A DNA stretch of 64,000 nucleotides from Micromonospora sp. WMMD1102 (GCF_029626265.1 NZ_JARUBN010000001.1:2418001-2482000), one strand, 5' to 3'. Positions 16,617 to 25,315 are shown, counted from the stretch's first letter. The notes: generated by a model not told the origin, from the sequence alone. Translations and numbers: made by a program.

Positions 16617-18392
16617 GTGGGCGCCTCCACACTGGACCTGATCAACGGGCTGCCGGACGGCGTGTGGCAGCCGTGCCCGCGCTGCACGGCGCTGCTGCAC
16701 CGGGACCGGCTGGCCCGGGCCCTGCACACCTGCCCGGAGTGCGGCCACCACCTGCCGCTGCGCGCCGAGGACCGGATCGCGCTGCTTGTCGACCCGGACA
16801 GCTTCGTCGAGCACGACGCCGACCTCGCCGCCGCCGACCCGCTGGAGTTCACCGACCGGATGCCCTACCCGCAGCGGCTGGCCCGGGCGCGGGCCAGGAC
16901 CGGCCGGGCCGACGGCGCGGTACTGGGGCTGGCCACCATCGGCGGGCACCGGGTCGCGCTCGTGGTGCTCGACTTCGCCTTCCTCGGCGGCAGCATGGGT
17001 TCGGTGGTCGGCGAGAAGGTGGCCCGGGCCGCCGAGACCGCACTGGACCACGGGGTGCCGCTGGTCGCGGTCAGCGCCTCGGGCGGGGCGCGGATGCAGG
17101 AGGGCGTGCTCTCGCTGTTGCAGATGGCCAAGACCGCCGCCGCGATCCGGCTGCTCCGGGACGCCGGGGTGCCGTACGTCAGCGTGCTCACCGACCCGGT
17201 CTACGGCGGGGTGGCCGCCTCCTTCGCCAGCCTCGGTGACGTGATCGTCGCCGAGGAGGGCACCCGGGCCGGGTTCGCCGGCCCCCGGGTGATCGAGCAG
17301 ACGATCCGGCAACCGCTGCCGGCCGGCTTCCAGACCGCCCGCTTCCTGCACGAGCACGGCCACGTCGACCTGGTGGTACGCCGGGCCGAGCTGCGCGGGG
17401 TGCTGGCCCGGCTGGTCGGCTTCTTCGCGGCGGCCCGCGCCTCCTCGGGCGGTCCGCTCGCGGCTGTCGGCACCGCCCCGGGCCGCCCGGTCGCCGCCGC
17501 CGGCCGCCGGACGTCCCGGGGAGCCGGGCACGACGACCGGCCGGAGCGTTCGGTGGACGCCTGGACGGCGGTCGGCCGGGCCCGGGCGGTGGACCGGCCG
17601 ACGGTGCGGCAGCACATCGAACGGATCTTCGGCGACTTCGTCGAGCTGCACGGCGACCGTTGGGAACGCGACGACCCGGCGATCGTCGGCGGGCTGGCCC
17701 GGCTGGACGGCGTGCCGGTGGTGCTGGTCGGGCACGCCAAGGGGCGGGACACCCGGGAGAACGTGGCGAACAACTTCGGCATGCCGCACCCGGCGGGCTA
17801 CCGCAAGGTGATGCGGCTGTTCGAGCTGGCGCAGCGCTGGGGCGTACCGGTGGTGACCCTTGTGGACACTCCTGGGGCGTACCCGGGGCTGGCCGCCGAG
17901 GAGGGCAACCAGAGCGGGGCGATCGCCGAGACGCTGGCGCTGGCGGCCGGGCTGCGTACCCCGGTGGTCGCGGTGATCACCGGCGAGGGCGGCAGCGGCG
18001 GCGCCCTGGCGCTGGCGGTCGCGGACCGGCTGCTGATCCAGGAGAACGGCGTCTTCTCGGTGATCAGCCCCGAGGGCTGCGCCGCGATCCTCTTCGGCGA
18101 CGCCGGGCAGGCCCCGGTGGCCGCCCGCGCGCTGCGGCTGCGCGCCGAGGACCTCGGCCGGCTCGGTGTGGTCGACGAGATCCTGCCGGAGCCGCCCGGC
18201 GACCCGGACCGGGCCGCCGAACTCGTCGCCGAGGCGGTGGGCCGGCTGCTGCGCCAGCTCGCCGCGGTCCCGGTCGAGGAACTGCTGGCCGCCCGCTACC
18301 GCCGGCTGCGCGGATACGGCGTGCTGGCCCCGGAGGGCGCCGCCGCCGGCAGCGCGGTGCCGGAACCCTGGAAGGAAGGCGCGCATGTCTGA
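16617..18392 (+). CDS. acetyl-CoA carboxylase carboxyltransferase, fused beta-alpha subunits (AccD-AccA)
   Basis: A 591-residue fusion. Residues 1-280 match AccD: a zinc ribbon with Cys20, Cys23, Cys39 and Cys42 (CPRC and CPEC), then FLGGSMGSVVGEK and SASGGARMQEG. Residues about 325-575 match AccA: HGDRWERDDPAIVGGLAR, GHAKGRDTRENVANNFGMP, VDTPGAYPGLAAEEGNQ and GEGGSGGALALAVADR. An Ala/Arg-rich linker joins them. The enzyme transfers carboxyl from biotin to acetyl-CoA to make malonyl-CoA. The start is GTG 16617, three bases after the KSx6 stop. Fused beta-alpha forms are known in actinobacteria; here the gene lies inside a biosynthetic operon, implying dedicated extender supply. Confidence 0.92.
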   Translation: MGASTLDLINGLPDGVWQPCPRCTALLHRDRLARALHTCPECGHHLPLRAEDRIALLVDPDSFVEHDADLAAADPLEFTDRMPYPQRLARARARTGRADGAVLGLATIGGHRVALVVLDFAFLGGSMGSVVGEKVARAAETALDHGVPLVAVSASGGARMQEGVLSLLQMAKTAAAIRLLRDAGVPYVSVLTDPVYGGVAASFASLGDVIVAEEGTRAGFAGPRVIEQTIRQPLPAGFQTARFLHEHGHVDLVVRRAELRGVLARLVGFFAAARASSGGPLAAVGTAPGRPVAAAGRRTSRGAGHDDRPERSVDAWTAVGRARAVDRPTVRQHIERIFGDFVELHGDRWERDDPAIVGGLARLDGVPVVLVGHAKGRDTRENVANNFGMPHPAGYRKVMRLFELAQRWGVPVVTLVDTPGAYPGLAAEEGNQSGAIAETLALAAGLRTPVVAVITGEGGSGGALALAVADRLLIQENGVFSVISPEGCAAILFGDAGQAPVAARALRLRAEDLGRLGVVDEILPEPPGDPDRAAELVAEAVGRLLRQLAAVPVEELLAARYRRLRGYGVLAPEGAAAGSAVPEPWKEGAHV

Positions 18393-19176
18393 GCAGGTCC
18401 GCGAGCCGGCCACCGCCCAGGTGGCCAACGGCACGCCGCCGTCGCCGGAGCGCGACGGCACCCGGTCGAAAGCCACCAACGGCAGCCGGCCGGCAACCAC
18501 GAACGGCAGCGGTGCGGCAGCCGCGAACGGCAGCGGTGCGGCAGCCGCGAACGGCAGCGGTGCGGCAGCCGCGAACGGCAACGGCGCGGCAGCCGCGAAC
18601 GGCAGCGGTCCAGAAACCCCGGTCGCCAACGACACCGACGCCGCACTGCAGAGTGCGGTGCGGGCCGCCGCCGAGGTGGCGGAGCTGGTCCGCGACTCGG
18701 CGATCCGGCGGGTGCGGGTGGAGGTGGCCGACGTCCGGATCGAGGTCGAGCGGGTCGATCCCGGCCCGGCCCGGGAGACGGTCGTCACCGTCGCCGCCGA
18801 ACCGGCGGCAGGCGGCGGCGCGGCCGGGACCGCCGTACCCGGTGCGGCCGTGGCGGTCACCCCGGGCACGGCCGTGGCCGCCGTACCGGGTGCGGCCGTG
18901 GCGGCCGTCGCCGCGGCGGTCGCCCCGAACGCCGGCACCGTGCCGGTGACCGCGCCGCTGATGGGGGTCTTCTACCGCCGTCCCGGCCCGGACCAGCCGC
19001 CCTTCGTCGAGATCGGCCAGCGGGTCGAGGTCGGCGACCAGGTCGCGATCGTGGAGGCGATGAAGATGATGAACCCGGTCGTCACCGACCGGGGCGGCAT
19101 CGTCCGGGCGGTGCACGCCACCGACGGCGAGGTCGTCGAGTACGAGCAGGCGCTGCTCAGCATCGAGCCGGGCTGA
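18385..19176 (+). CDS. accB: biotin carboxyl carrier protein of acetyl-CoA carboxylase
   Basis: A 263-residue protein overlapping the carboxyltransferase gene by 8 bp. The C-terminal 80 residues form the biotinyl domain: TAPLMGVFYRRPGPD, then EAMKMMNPV with the biotin-accepting Lys227. Before it lie an RVEVADVRIEVERV segment and a long Ala/Gly/Val-rich linker. The N-terminal 90 residues are low complexity and contain four exact or near-exact 24-bp repeats encoding NGSGAAAA. The linker is longer than in typical AccB and probably gives the biotin arm reach. It works with the neighbouring carboxyltransferase and biotin carboxylase. Confidence 0.92.
   Translation: MSEQVREPATAQVANGTPPSPERDGTRSKATNGSRPATTNGSGAAAANGSGAAAANGSGAAAANGNGAAAANGSGPETPVANDTDAALQSAVRAAAEVAELVRDSAIRRVRVEVADVRIEVERVDPGPARETVVTVAAEPAAGGGAAGTAVPGAAVAVTPGTAVAAVPGAAVAAVAAAVAPNAGTVPVTAPLMGVFYRRPGPDQPPFVEIGQRVEVGDQVAIVEAMKMMNPVVTDRGGIVRAVHATDGEVVEYEQALLSIEPG
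18502..18597 (+). repeat. 24-bp in-frame tandem repeat (4 units) in accB
   Basis: Units start at 18502, 18526, 18550 and 18574. The first three read the same by eye and the fourth differs at two positions. Each encodes Asn-Gly-Ser/Asn-Gly-Ala4. A partial fifth unit follows at 18598. The repeat forms a flexible linker. Confidence 0.85.
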
Positions 19177-19186
19177 GGTGGCGGGC

Positions 19187-20620
19187 ATGGTCAACCGGGT
19201 ACTCGTCTGCAACCGCGGCGAGATCGCCGTCCGGATCATCCGCGCCTGCCGCGACCTCGGCCTGGAGAGCGTGCAGGTCTACTCCACCGCCGACCGGGAC
19301 AGCCTGGCGGTGCAGCTCGCCGACCACGCCGTGCACATCGGACCAGGACCGGTCGCCCGCAGCTACACCAACATCCCGGCCATCCTCTACGCCGCCGCCA
19401 AGTCCGGCGCCGACGCGGTGCACCCCGGCTGCGGCTTCGTCTCCGAGGACCCGGTCTTCGCCGCCTCCTGCCGGGGCGTCGGGCTCACCTTCGTCGGCCC
19501 GGCCGCCGAGCACATCGCGCTGATGGGGGACAAGGTGGCGGCTCGGACGGCGATGCGGGCCGCCGGGGTGCCGGTACTGCCGGGCTCGGACGGCACCGTC
19601 GACTCGCTCGGCGACGCGGTGACGGCGGGCGGCACGATCGGCTTCCCGCTGATCGTCAAGGCGGTGGCCGGCGGCGGCGGCCGGGGCATCGCGGTGGTGC
19701 ACCGGGCCGAGGACCTGCCGCTGGCGTACGAGACGACCCGCTCGGCCGCCCGGACCCTATTCGGCGACGACCGGGTCTACCTGGAGCGCTACCTGCCGGC
19801 CGCCCGGCACATCGAGGTGCAGGTACTCGCCGACGGGCACGGCACCGTGCTGCACCTGGGCGAGCGGGACTGCTCGGTGCAGCGCCGGCACCAGAAGCTG
19901 GTCGAGGAGTCCCCGTCCCCGGCCCTCGACCCGGAACTGCGGGAGCGGCTCTGCGCGGCGGCGGTCGCCGGGGCCCGGGACATCGGCTACGTCAGCGCCG
20001 GCACCTTCGAGTTCCTGGTCGCGCCGGACGGTGCGGCGTACTTCATGGAGATGAACACCCGGCTCCAGGTCGAGCATCCGATCACCGAGGTACGCACCGG
20101 GATCGACATCGTCGCCTGGATGATCCGGATCGCCGCCGGGGAGCGGCTGGACCTGACCCAGTCCGACGTCCGGTTCGACGGCCACTCGATCGAGGCGCGG
20201 ATCAACGCCGAGGACGTGGACCGGGACTGGGCCGGTTCCACCGGCCGGCTGCACGGGCTGCGGATGCCGGCCGGCCCCGGCGTACGGGTGGACAGCCACC
20301 TCTTCGACGGCTACGTCGTACCGCCGTTCTACGACTCGCTGCTGGCCAAGATCGTCACGCACGGCGCCACCCGCGAGGAGGCGCTGCGCCGGCTGGACCG
20401 GGCACTGGCCGAGTACCGGTTGGCGGGGGTGACCACGAACGTCGACTTCCACCGCCGGCTGCTGCGCCATCCCGGCTTCCGCGCGGGCGACTACCAGCTC
20501 GGCGTCGTCGAGTCCGTGCTGGCCGAGCCATCCCCGGGCGACGTCGCCCAGACCGAGGAGCACGAGATCAACACCGAGGACCACGAGATTCACACCGAGA
20601 GGACGGAAAGTCATGTCTGA
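19187..20620 (+). CDS. accC: biotin carboxylase subunit of acetyl-CoA carboxylase
   Basis: A 477-residue ATP-grasp enzyme. VNRVLVCNRGEIAVRIIRA is the classic N-terminus, KAVAGGGGRGIAVV the ATP-binding glycine loop, and ERDCSVQRRHQKLVEE, MNTRLQVEHPITE and EARINAED the catalytic and substrate segments. ATG 19187 is preferred to the GTG at 19178 because AGGTGG lies five bases upstream of it. The last 20 residues are an acidic, His-rich tail made of a 21-bp near-repeat (EEHEINTE, DHEIHTE), which is not part of the family. It carboxylates biotin on the carrier protein. The end overlaps the next ACP start by 8 bp. Confidence 0.95.
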   Translation: MVNRVLVCNRGEIAVRIIRACRDLGLESVQVYSTADRDSLAVQLADHAVHIGPGPVARSYTNIPAILYAAAKSGADAVHPGCGFVSEDPVFAASCRGVGLTFVGPAAEHIALMGDKVAARTAMRAAGVPVLPGSDGTVDSLGDAVTAGGTIGFPLIVKAVAGGGGRGIAVVHRAEDLPLAYETTRSAARTLFGDDRVYLERYLPAARHIEVQVLADGHGTVLHLGERDCSVQRRHQKLVEESPSPALDPELRERLCAAAVAGARDIGYVSAGTFEFLVAPDGAAYFMEMNTRLQVEHPITEVRTGIDIVAWMIRIAAGERLDLTQSDVRFDGHSIEARINAEDVDRDWAGSTGRLHGLRMPAGPGVRVDSHLFDGYVVPPFYDSLLAKIVTHGATREEALRRLDRALAEYRLAGVTTNVDFHRRLLRHPGFRAGDYQLGVVESVLAEPSPGDVAQTEEHEINTEDHEIHTERTESHV

Positions 20621-20876
20621 CCAGCTCACCACGGGGCTCGACAAGGAAGACCTGCGCAAGCTCATCGCCGACACCATCGACGTCGACCTGGCCGAGGTCA
20701 CCGACGAGGCGCACTTCGTCAACGACCTGGAGGTGGACTCCCTGATGGCCCTGGAGATCACCGTCCGGCTGGAGAAGCGGTACGGCGTCAAGATGGAGGA
20801 GAGCGAGCTGATCGCGGTAAGCACGCTGGACAGCACCTACCAGCTCCTCGACGGCAAGCTGCGGGGCGGGTCGTGA
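20613..20876 (+). CDS. acyl carrier protein (second ACP of the operon)
   Basis: An 87-residue ACP with the phosphopantetheine Ser43 in LEVDSLMALE. It overlaps accC by 8 bp, and GAGAGGACGGAAAG precedes the ATG. It is followed by two hotdog dehydratase-type genes and a ketoreductase, so it is probably the substrate carrier for the reductive steps, whereas the first ACP sits beside the ketosynthases. Whether the two ACPs serve different chain stages cannot be told from sequence. Confidence 0.92.
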   Translation: MSDQLTTGLDKEDLRKLIADTIDVDLAEVTDEAHFVNDLEVDSLMALEITVRLEKRYGVKMEESELIAVSTLDSTYQLLDGKLRGGS

Positions 20877-21271
20877 CGACCCGCTGCGCACCCCTGGCCG
20901 ACCAGGTCGAGCTGCTCGACGCCGACGGGACCTCGGCGGTGGCGACCGCGAAGGTGGACCCCGGTGACCCGGTCTTCACCGGGCACTTCCCGGGCTTCCC
21001 GGTGCTGCCCGGGGTCTACCTGGTCGAACTCGTCGGGCAGACCGTACGGGCGGCGCTCGGCGAGCGGCACCGCCCCGAACTGGCCGCGATGGACAGGTGC
21101 CGCTTCCTCAGCCCGGTCGCCCCGGGCGACGATCTGCGGATTGAGGCGGCGCTGTCCTGGTCCGGGCCGGAACTGCGCTGCACCGCCAGGATCAGCACGG
21201 GTCGCGGTCCGGCCGCCGAGCTGCGCCTGCGCTACCGACCGGAGGAAAACCGACCGGAGGAGAACCGATGA
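20873..21271 (+). CDS. FabA/FabZ-type 3-hydroxyacyl-ACP dehydratase (His and Glu both present)
   Basis: A 132-residue hotdog protein starting at a GTG within the ACP stop (GTGA). FTGHFPGFPVLPGVYLVEL is the diagnostic FabZ motif, with His38 and Glu52 as the likely catalytic pair. It would dehydrate 3-hydroxyacyl-ACP to the 2-enoyl form. The last residues repeat RPEEN because the DNA contains a duplicated CCGGAGGA, the second copy of which serves as ribosome site for the following gene. It is coupled to a second, His-less FabZ-like gene, so a heterodimeric dehydratase is possible. Confidence 0.88.
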   Translation: MTTRCAPLADQVELLDADGTSAVATAKVDPGDPVFTGHFPGFPVLPGVYLVELVGQTVRAALGERHRPELAAMDRCRFLSPVAPGDDLRIEAALSWSGPELRCTARISTGRGPAAELRLRYRPEENRPEENR

Positions 21272-21762
21272 TCGGGGTTGCCGGGATCCGGAAGGTGATA
21301 CCCCAGCGGTATCCGATCCTGCTGCTCGACCGGGTGGTCGAGCTGGTGCCGGGTGAGCGGCTGGCCGCGACCAAGGCGGTCACCTGTAGCGAGGCCTGCT
21401 ACGAGCGGCTCGACGAGGCGTCCGTGGACCGCGACTACGCGTACCCGGGGACTTTGATCGTCGAGTCGTGGGCCCAGGCGGCGGTGCTGCTGGCCAGCTG
21501 GGAGAACCCGAACCCGGACGTGCTGGCCGGCAAGGTGGTGCTGGCCGGCTCGATCAGCAACGTCACCTTCGGCAACCCGGTCTATCCCGGTGACGTCCTC
21601 GAACACCGGGTCCGGCTGGTCAAGGTCGTCGGCGAGACGGTGATCCTCGAGGGCGAGACCGTGGTCGGCGACGAGCCGGTGATGCGGCTCGGCCAGTTCG
21701 TGCAGACGCTGCGCCCGCTGGACGCGCTGCGTCCGGCGGAGCCGGCCCCGGCGGGGGTGTGA
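21268..21762 (+). CDS. FabZ-like hotdog protein missing the catalytic His
   Basis: A 164-residue hotdog protein. IPQRYPILLLDRVVEL matches the FabZ N-terminal motif IPHRYPxLLVDR, and GTLIVESWAQAAVLL matches the helix that carries the catalytic Glu (Glu66 here). The preceding GHFPGxPVMPG loop is replaced by DRDYAYPG, so there is no His fourteen residues before the Glu. The start ATG overlaps the previous stop (ATGA). The pair may form one working heterodimeric dehydratase, as reported for ApeI/ApeP in aryl polyene synthesis, or this member may work on ring or double-bond chemistry. The reading is by eye. Confidence 0.8.
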   Translation: MIGVAGIRKVIPQRYPILLLDRVVELVPGERLAATKAVTCSEACYERLDEASVDRDYAYPGTLIVESWAQAAVLLASWENPNPDVLAGKVVLAGSISNVTFGNPVYPGDVLEHRVRLVKVVGETVILEGETVVGDEPVMRLGQFVQTLRPLDALRPAEPAPAGV

Positions 21763-21770
21763 GGAGCGAG

Positions 21771-22517
21771 ATGAGCGACAACGGACGACGGGTCGCGCTG
21801 GTCAGCGGCGGATCCCGGGGCATCGGCCGGGCCGTGGTGGCCCGGCTCGCCGCCGACGGCTTCGACGTGGCCTTCTGCTACCAGGCCAACGCCGAGGCGG
21901 CCGAACTGTCGGCGAAGGCCGCCCGGGAGACCGGGGCCCGGGTGCTGACCCGGCAGGTGGACGTGGTGGACCTGGCCCAGGTACGCGACTTCGTCAGCGC
22001 CACCGAGGACGAGCTGGGCCCGATCGACGCGGTGGTGACGGTGGCCGGGGTGACCCGGGACCGGCCGCTGGTGCTGATGGGCGAGGACGAGTGGCACGGC
22101 GTGCTGCGGACCAACCTGGACGGCACCTTCACCGTCTGCCGGTCGGCGGTCTTCGCGATGATGAAGCGGCGGCGCGGCGCGGTGGTGACGCTCTCCTCGG
22201 TCGCCGGGGTGGCCGGCAACGCCGGGCAGACCAACTACTCCGCCTCCAAGGCCGGGATCATCGGCTTCACCAAGGCGCTGGCCAAGGAGATGGGCCGGTA
22301 CGGCATCCGGGCCAACGTGGTGGCGCCGGGCTTCATCGAGACCGACATGACCGCGGGACTTCCGCCGGCGGTCAACAAGGAGATGCTCGGCCGGATTCCG
22401 CTGGGCCGGTTCGGCCGGGCCGAGGAGACCGCCGACCTGGTCGGCTTCCTCGTCTCCGACCGGTCCTCCTACGTCACCGGCCAGGTCTTCCAAGTCGACG
22501 GCGGCATCGCGCTGTAG
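21771..22517 (+). CDS. fabG: 3-oxoacyl-ACP reductase (FabG-type)
   Basis: A 248-residue SDR. It has the NADPH motif VSGGSRGIGRAV, Ser in TLSSVAGVAGNAG, the catalytic Tyr and Lys in NYSASKAG, the PGFIETDM loop and a C-terminal QVDGGIAL that matches FabG closely. ATG 21771 follows GAGGAGCGAG and is preferred to the GTG at 21759. It would reduce the 3-oxo group after each ketosynthase step, ahead of the two dehydratase-type proteins encoded just upstream. Confidence 0.92.
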   Translation: MSDNGRRVALVSGGSRGIGRAVVARLAADGFDVAFCYQANAEAAELSAKAARETGARVLTRQVDVVDLAQVRDFVSATEDELGPIDAVVTVAGVTRDRPLVLMGEDEWHGVLRTNLDGTFTVCRSAVFAMMKRRRGAVVTLSSVAGVAGNAGQTNYSASKAGIIGFTKALAKEMGRYGIRANVVAPGFIETDMTAGLPPAVNKEMLGRIPLGRFGRAEETADLVGFLVSDRSSYVTGQVFQVDGGIAL

Positions 22518-22551
22518 CGCGTACCGCCTCGGAGTATCCGAGGAGTTTCCC

Positions 22552-23298
22552 ATGGCGGTGCGCCGCACCCCACGGTTCTACTTCAGCCTGCGCAGCCCGT
22601 ACTCCTGGCTCGCCTACCGGGACCTGCACCAGCACCATCCGGAGCTGGTCCCCGGGTTGGACTGGGTGCCGTTCTGGGAGCCGGACGAGCGGAGCTCCCG
22701 GCTGCTGACCGAGGCCGGCGGCGAGTTCGTCTACACCGCGATGTCCCGGGCCAAGCACCTCTACGTGCTCGCCGACATCCGGCGGCTGGCCGCCGAGCGC
22801 GGGCTGTCCTTCAGCTGGCCGGTGGACCGCGAGCCGGTCTGGGAGATCCCGCACCTGGGCTACCTGGTCGCGGCGCGGCACGGTGCCGGGCCGGGCTACC
22901 TGGAGCGGGCGTACCGGGCCAGGTGGGAGGAGGGGCGGAACATCTGCGACCGGGACACGGTCGCCGGGATCGCCGCCGAACTCGGGCTCGACCCGGCCGA
23001 GGTCGCCGGGGCGGCGGACGATCCCGAGGTACGCCGCCAGGGCGTCGCGGCGCTGCTCGACATCTACGCCGACGGCGTCTTCGGGGTGCCGTTCTTCGTG
23101 CACAAGCTGGACCGGTTCTGGGGGGTGGACCGGCTGCCCGCGTTCGCCGCCTCGGTCGCCGCCAGGCGCGGTGCCGCCCGACCGGCGGCCCGGCCGGCGG
23201 CGGTACCGGCACCCGAGGAGAGCGGCCCGGCGGCCGAGCCGGTACTCGTGGGTGTGCCGGGCCGCACCGACGAGGGGCATGCCGGCGGCTGCGGCTGA
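22552..23298 (+). CDS. DsbA-fold protein, 2-hydroxychromene-2-carboxylate isomerase-like
   Basis: A 248-residue protein. RFYFSLRSPYSWLAYRDL at the N-terminus and DGVFGVPFFVHKLDRFWGVDRLPAFA near residue 185 are the hallmark segments of the HCCA isomerase/kappa-GST-like DsbA fold, which lacks a CXXC. The last 40 residues are Ala/Pro-rich and end GGCG. Homologues occur in reducing type II PKS loci for polyene and cinnamoyl-type chains, where an alkene isomerase role has been proposed, so cis/trans double-bond isomerisation is the favoured reading. It is the last gene of the operon that starts at 6756. Confidence 0.75.
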   Translation: MAVRRTPRFYFSLRSPYSWLAYRDLHQHHPELVPGLDWVPFWEPDERSSRLLTEAGGEFVYTAMSRAKHLYVLADIRRLAAERGLSFSWPVDREPVWEIPHLGYLVAARHGAGPGYLERAYRARWEEGRNICDRDTVAGIAAELGLDPAEVAGAADDPEVRRQGVAALLDIYADGVFGVPFFVHKLDRFWGVDRLPAFAASVAARRGAARPAARPAAVPAPEESGPAAEPVLVGVPGRTDEGHAGGCG

Positions 23299-23319
23299 GC
23301 ACACCGGCCAACCCGCCGA

Positions 23320-23351
23320 TATAGCCCGAATAGAGACGTCGACCGTACGGT
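23320..23351 (+). promoter_or_regulatory. putative SARP-type promoter of the FAAL cassette
   Basis: Heptamers TATAGCC (23320-23326) and TAGAGAC (23331-23337) are separated by 4 bp. Eight bases later is TACGGT (23346-23351), a good -10 fit. The gene start is 60 bp further on. The second heptamer is the weakest of the set. Confidence 0.5.
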
Positions 23352-23410
23352 CTGGCCCGACAGGCGCCGATGGCGCGGGTGCACGCCGTACCGGAGAAGC
23401 CGGGGAAGCA

Positions 23411-25315
23411 ATGTTGGGAAGCATCGTCGAGGCGGTCCGGCACAACGTCGCCGGATCGCCAGGGCGGCAGGCGGTGGTGTTCTGCCGTGGGGTGGGGGAG
23501 CGGCTTGTGGAGTCGTCCCTGACGTACGCCGAACTCGACCGGGCGGCCCGGTCCACCGCGACCTGGCTGGGCCGGCGGTGCCGGCCGGGCGACCGGGCGC
23601 TGCTGCTCTATCCGACCGGGCTGGAGTTCGTGGTCGGCTTCCTGGGTTGCCTCTACGCGGGCGTGATCCCGGTGCCGGTCCCGCTGCCGGCGAACTACCG
23701 GCAGCACGCCGACCGGACCAGCGCGATCGCCCGGAACGCCGACGTGGCGGCGGTGCTGACCGACCCGGGCAACCTGCGCCCGGTCGCCGACTGGATGCTC
23801 CAGGAGGGCCTGGACCAGCTGGCCTTCGCCGCGACCGACCTGGCCGCCGTCCCGGCCGGGCCTGACGGTCCGATCGGGTCCGGCGGTCCGATCGGGTCCG
23901 GCGGTCCGATCGGGTCCGGCGGTCCGATCGGGTCCGGCGGTCCGATCGGGTCCGGCGGTCCGATCGGGACCGGGCCGGGCGACGGTGGCGCGGACTGGCG
24001 GCCCTATCCGGCCCGCCCCGACGACATCGCGTTCCTCCAGTACACCTCGGGCTCGACGAGCGACCCGAAGGGCGTGATGGTCACCCACGGCAACGTGCTG
24101 CACAACATCGGCTCGGCGCACCGGACCCTCGGCTGGACCGACCAGACCAGGTTCTGCTCCTGGCTGCCGCTCTACCACGACATGGGCCTGATCGCGATGC
24201 TCATCGCGCCGCTGCTGCTCGGCAGCACCGCCGTGCTGATCCGGCCCAACGACTTCCTCAAGCGCCCGCACCTGTGGCTGACCGCGATCGACAGGTACGG
24301 CGCCGAGGTCGCCTGCGCGCCGAACTTCGCGTACGACCTCTGCGCCCGGGTGCTCACCGACGAGCAGGTCGCCGGGCTGGACCTGTCCCGCTGGCGGTAC
24401 GCCTGCAACGGCGCCGAGCCGGTCGACCCGGCCACCCTGGAGCGGTTCGCCGCCCGGTTCGCCCCGGCCGGATTCCGTTACGAGTCGTTCCTGCCGACGT
24501 ACGGGCTGGCCGAGGCGACCCTCTGCGTCACCGGGGCCCGCCCGACCGGCCGCCCCGTCAGCGCGTACGTCGACCCGGCCGAGCTGGCCCGGGACGTCTT
24601 CGCCCCGCTGCCCGCCGGTACGCCCGCCGGGCTGGCCCTGGTCGGCAGCGGCCGGGTGAACGCGCTGGACGTGCGGATCGTCGACCCCGGCACCTGCACC
24701 GTGCTGCCGGACGGGCGGGTCGGCGAGGTGTGGATCCGGGGCGGCAGCGTCACCCGGGGCTACTGGGGGGACCCGGTGGCGACCCGACGGGCCTTCGGCG
24801 CGGCGACCGCGGACGGCGACGGCGGCTTCCTGCGTACCGGTGACCTCGGTGTCCTCGACGACGGCGAACTCTACGTCACCGGCCGGATCAAGGAAATGAT
24901 GATCGTGCACGGCCGCAACCTCTATCCGCACGACGTGGAGCGCGAGGTCCGGGAGGTCTCGCCGGCGTTCGCCGGGCTGCCCTGCGCGGTCTTCTCGGTG
25001 CCGGCACCCCGGGAGGAGATCGTGGTCGTCCAGGAGCTGCGTACCCGGGGCCGGGACGACGCCGAGATCGCCGGGCTGGCCGCCGGAGTCAGGGCGGCCC
25101 TGAGCCGGGTCCTCGGGGTCCGGGTGGCGAACGTGGTCTTCGTCCGGGTCGGCCAGGTCCGGCGGACCACCAGCGGCAAGATCCAGCGCACCATGATGCG
25201 GGAACTCTTCGTCTCCGGCGTGCTCGACTCGACGTACGAGGAACTCGATCCGGAGGTCCGGGACCGCTATCGGGCCGGCCGGGCCGGGCTGCCGGTGCCG
25301 GCCGGGCGGGGGTGA
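23411..25315 (+). CDS. fatty acyl-AMP ligase (FAAL) of lipo-initiation
   Basis: A 634-residue adenylating enzyme of the FAAL group. LLLYPTGLEFVVGFLGCLYAG and PVPVPLP are typical FAAL N-terminal text; LQYTSGSTSDPKGVMVTH is motif A3, WLPLYHDMGLI and NGAEPV follow, and TYGLAEATLCV is A5. RTGDLGVLDDGELYVTGR with KEMMIVHGRNLYPHDVE ends the A-domain, and TTSGKIQR carries the catalytic Lys region. It would activate a free fatty or polyketide acid and load it on the ACP at 29021. Between the N-terminal part and A3 lies a GPIGSG repeat (six 18-bp units). GGAAGCA precedes ATG 23411. Confidence 0.92.
   Translation: MLGSIVEAVRHNVAGSPGRQAVVFCRGVGERLVESSLTYAELDRAARSTATWLGRRCRPGDRALLLYPTGLEFVVGFLGCLYAGVIPVPVPLPANYRQHADRTSAIARNADVAAVLTDPGNLRPVADWMLQEGLDQLAFAATDLAAVPAGPDGPIGSGGPIGSGGPIGSGGPIGSGGPIGSGGPIGTGPGDGGADWRPYPARPDDIAFLQYTSGSTSDPKGVMVTHGNVLHNIGSAHRTLGWTDQTRFCSWLPLYHDMGLIAMLIAPLLLGSTAVLIRPNDFLKRPHLWLTAIDRYGAEVACAPNFAYDLCARVLTDEQVAGLDLSRWRYACNGAEPVDPATLERFAARFAPAGFRYESFLPTYGLAEATLCVTGARPTGRPVSAYVDPAELARDVFAPLPAGTPAGLALVGSGRVNALDVRIVDPGTCTVLPDGRVGEVWIRGGSVTRGYWGDPVATRRAFGAATADGDGGFLRTGDLGVLDDGELYVTGRIKEMMIVHGRNLYPHDVEREVREVSPAFAGLPCAVFSVPAPREEIVVVQELRTRGRDDAEIAGLAAGVRAALSRVLGVRVANVVFVRVGQVRRTTSGKIQRTMMRELFVSGVLDSTYEELDPEVRDRYRAGRAGLPVPAGRG
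23867..23974 (+). repeat. 18-bp in-frame tandem repeat (6 units) in FAAL
   Basis: Five identical 18-bp units from 23867 and a sixth with two changes (23957-23974) encode GPIGSG five times and GPIGTG once. They lie in a loop before the A3 motif. The length is likely to vary between strains and assemblies. Confidence 0.9.

Noticed and set aside
15261..18938. Long minus-strand frame opposite the SDR, KSx6, carboxyltransferase and accB genes
   Set aside because: Shadow frame; the plus strand carries full catalytic motifs.
23867..23974. Array-like repeat considered as CRISPR
   Set aside because: The units are contiguous 18-bp in-frame repeats without spacers inside a coding gene.
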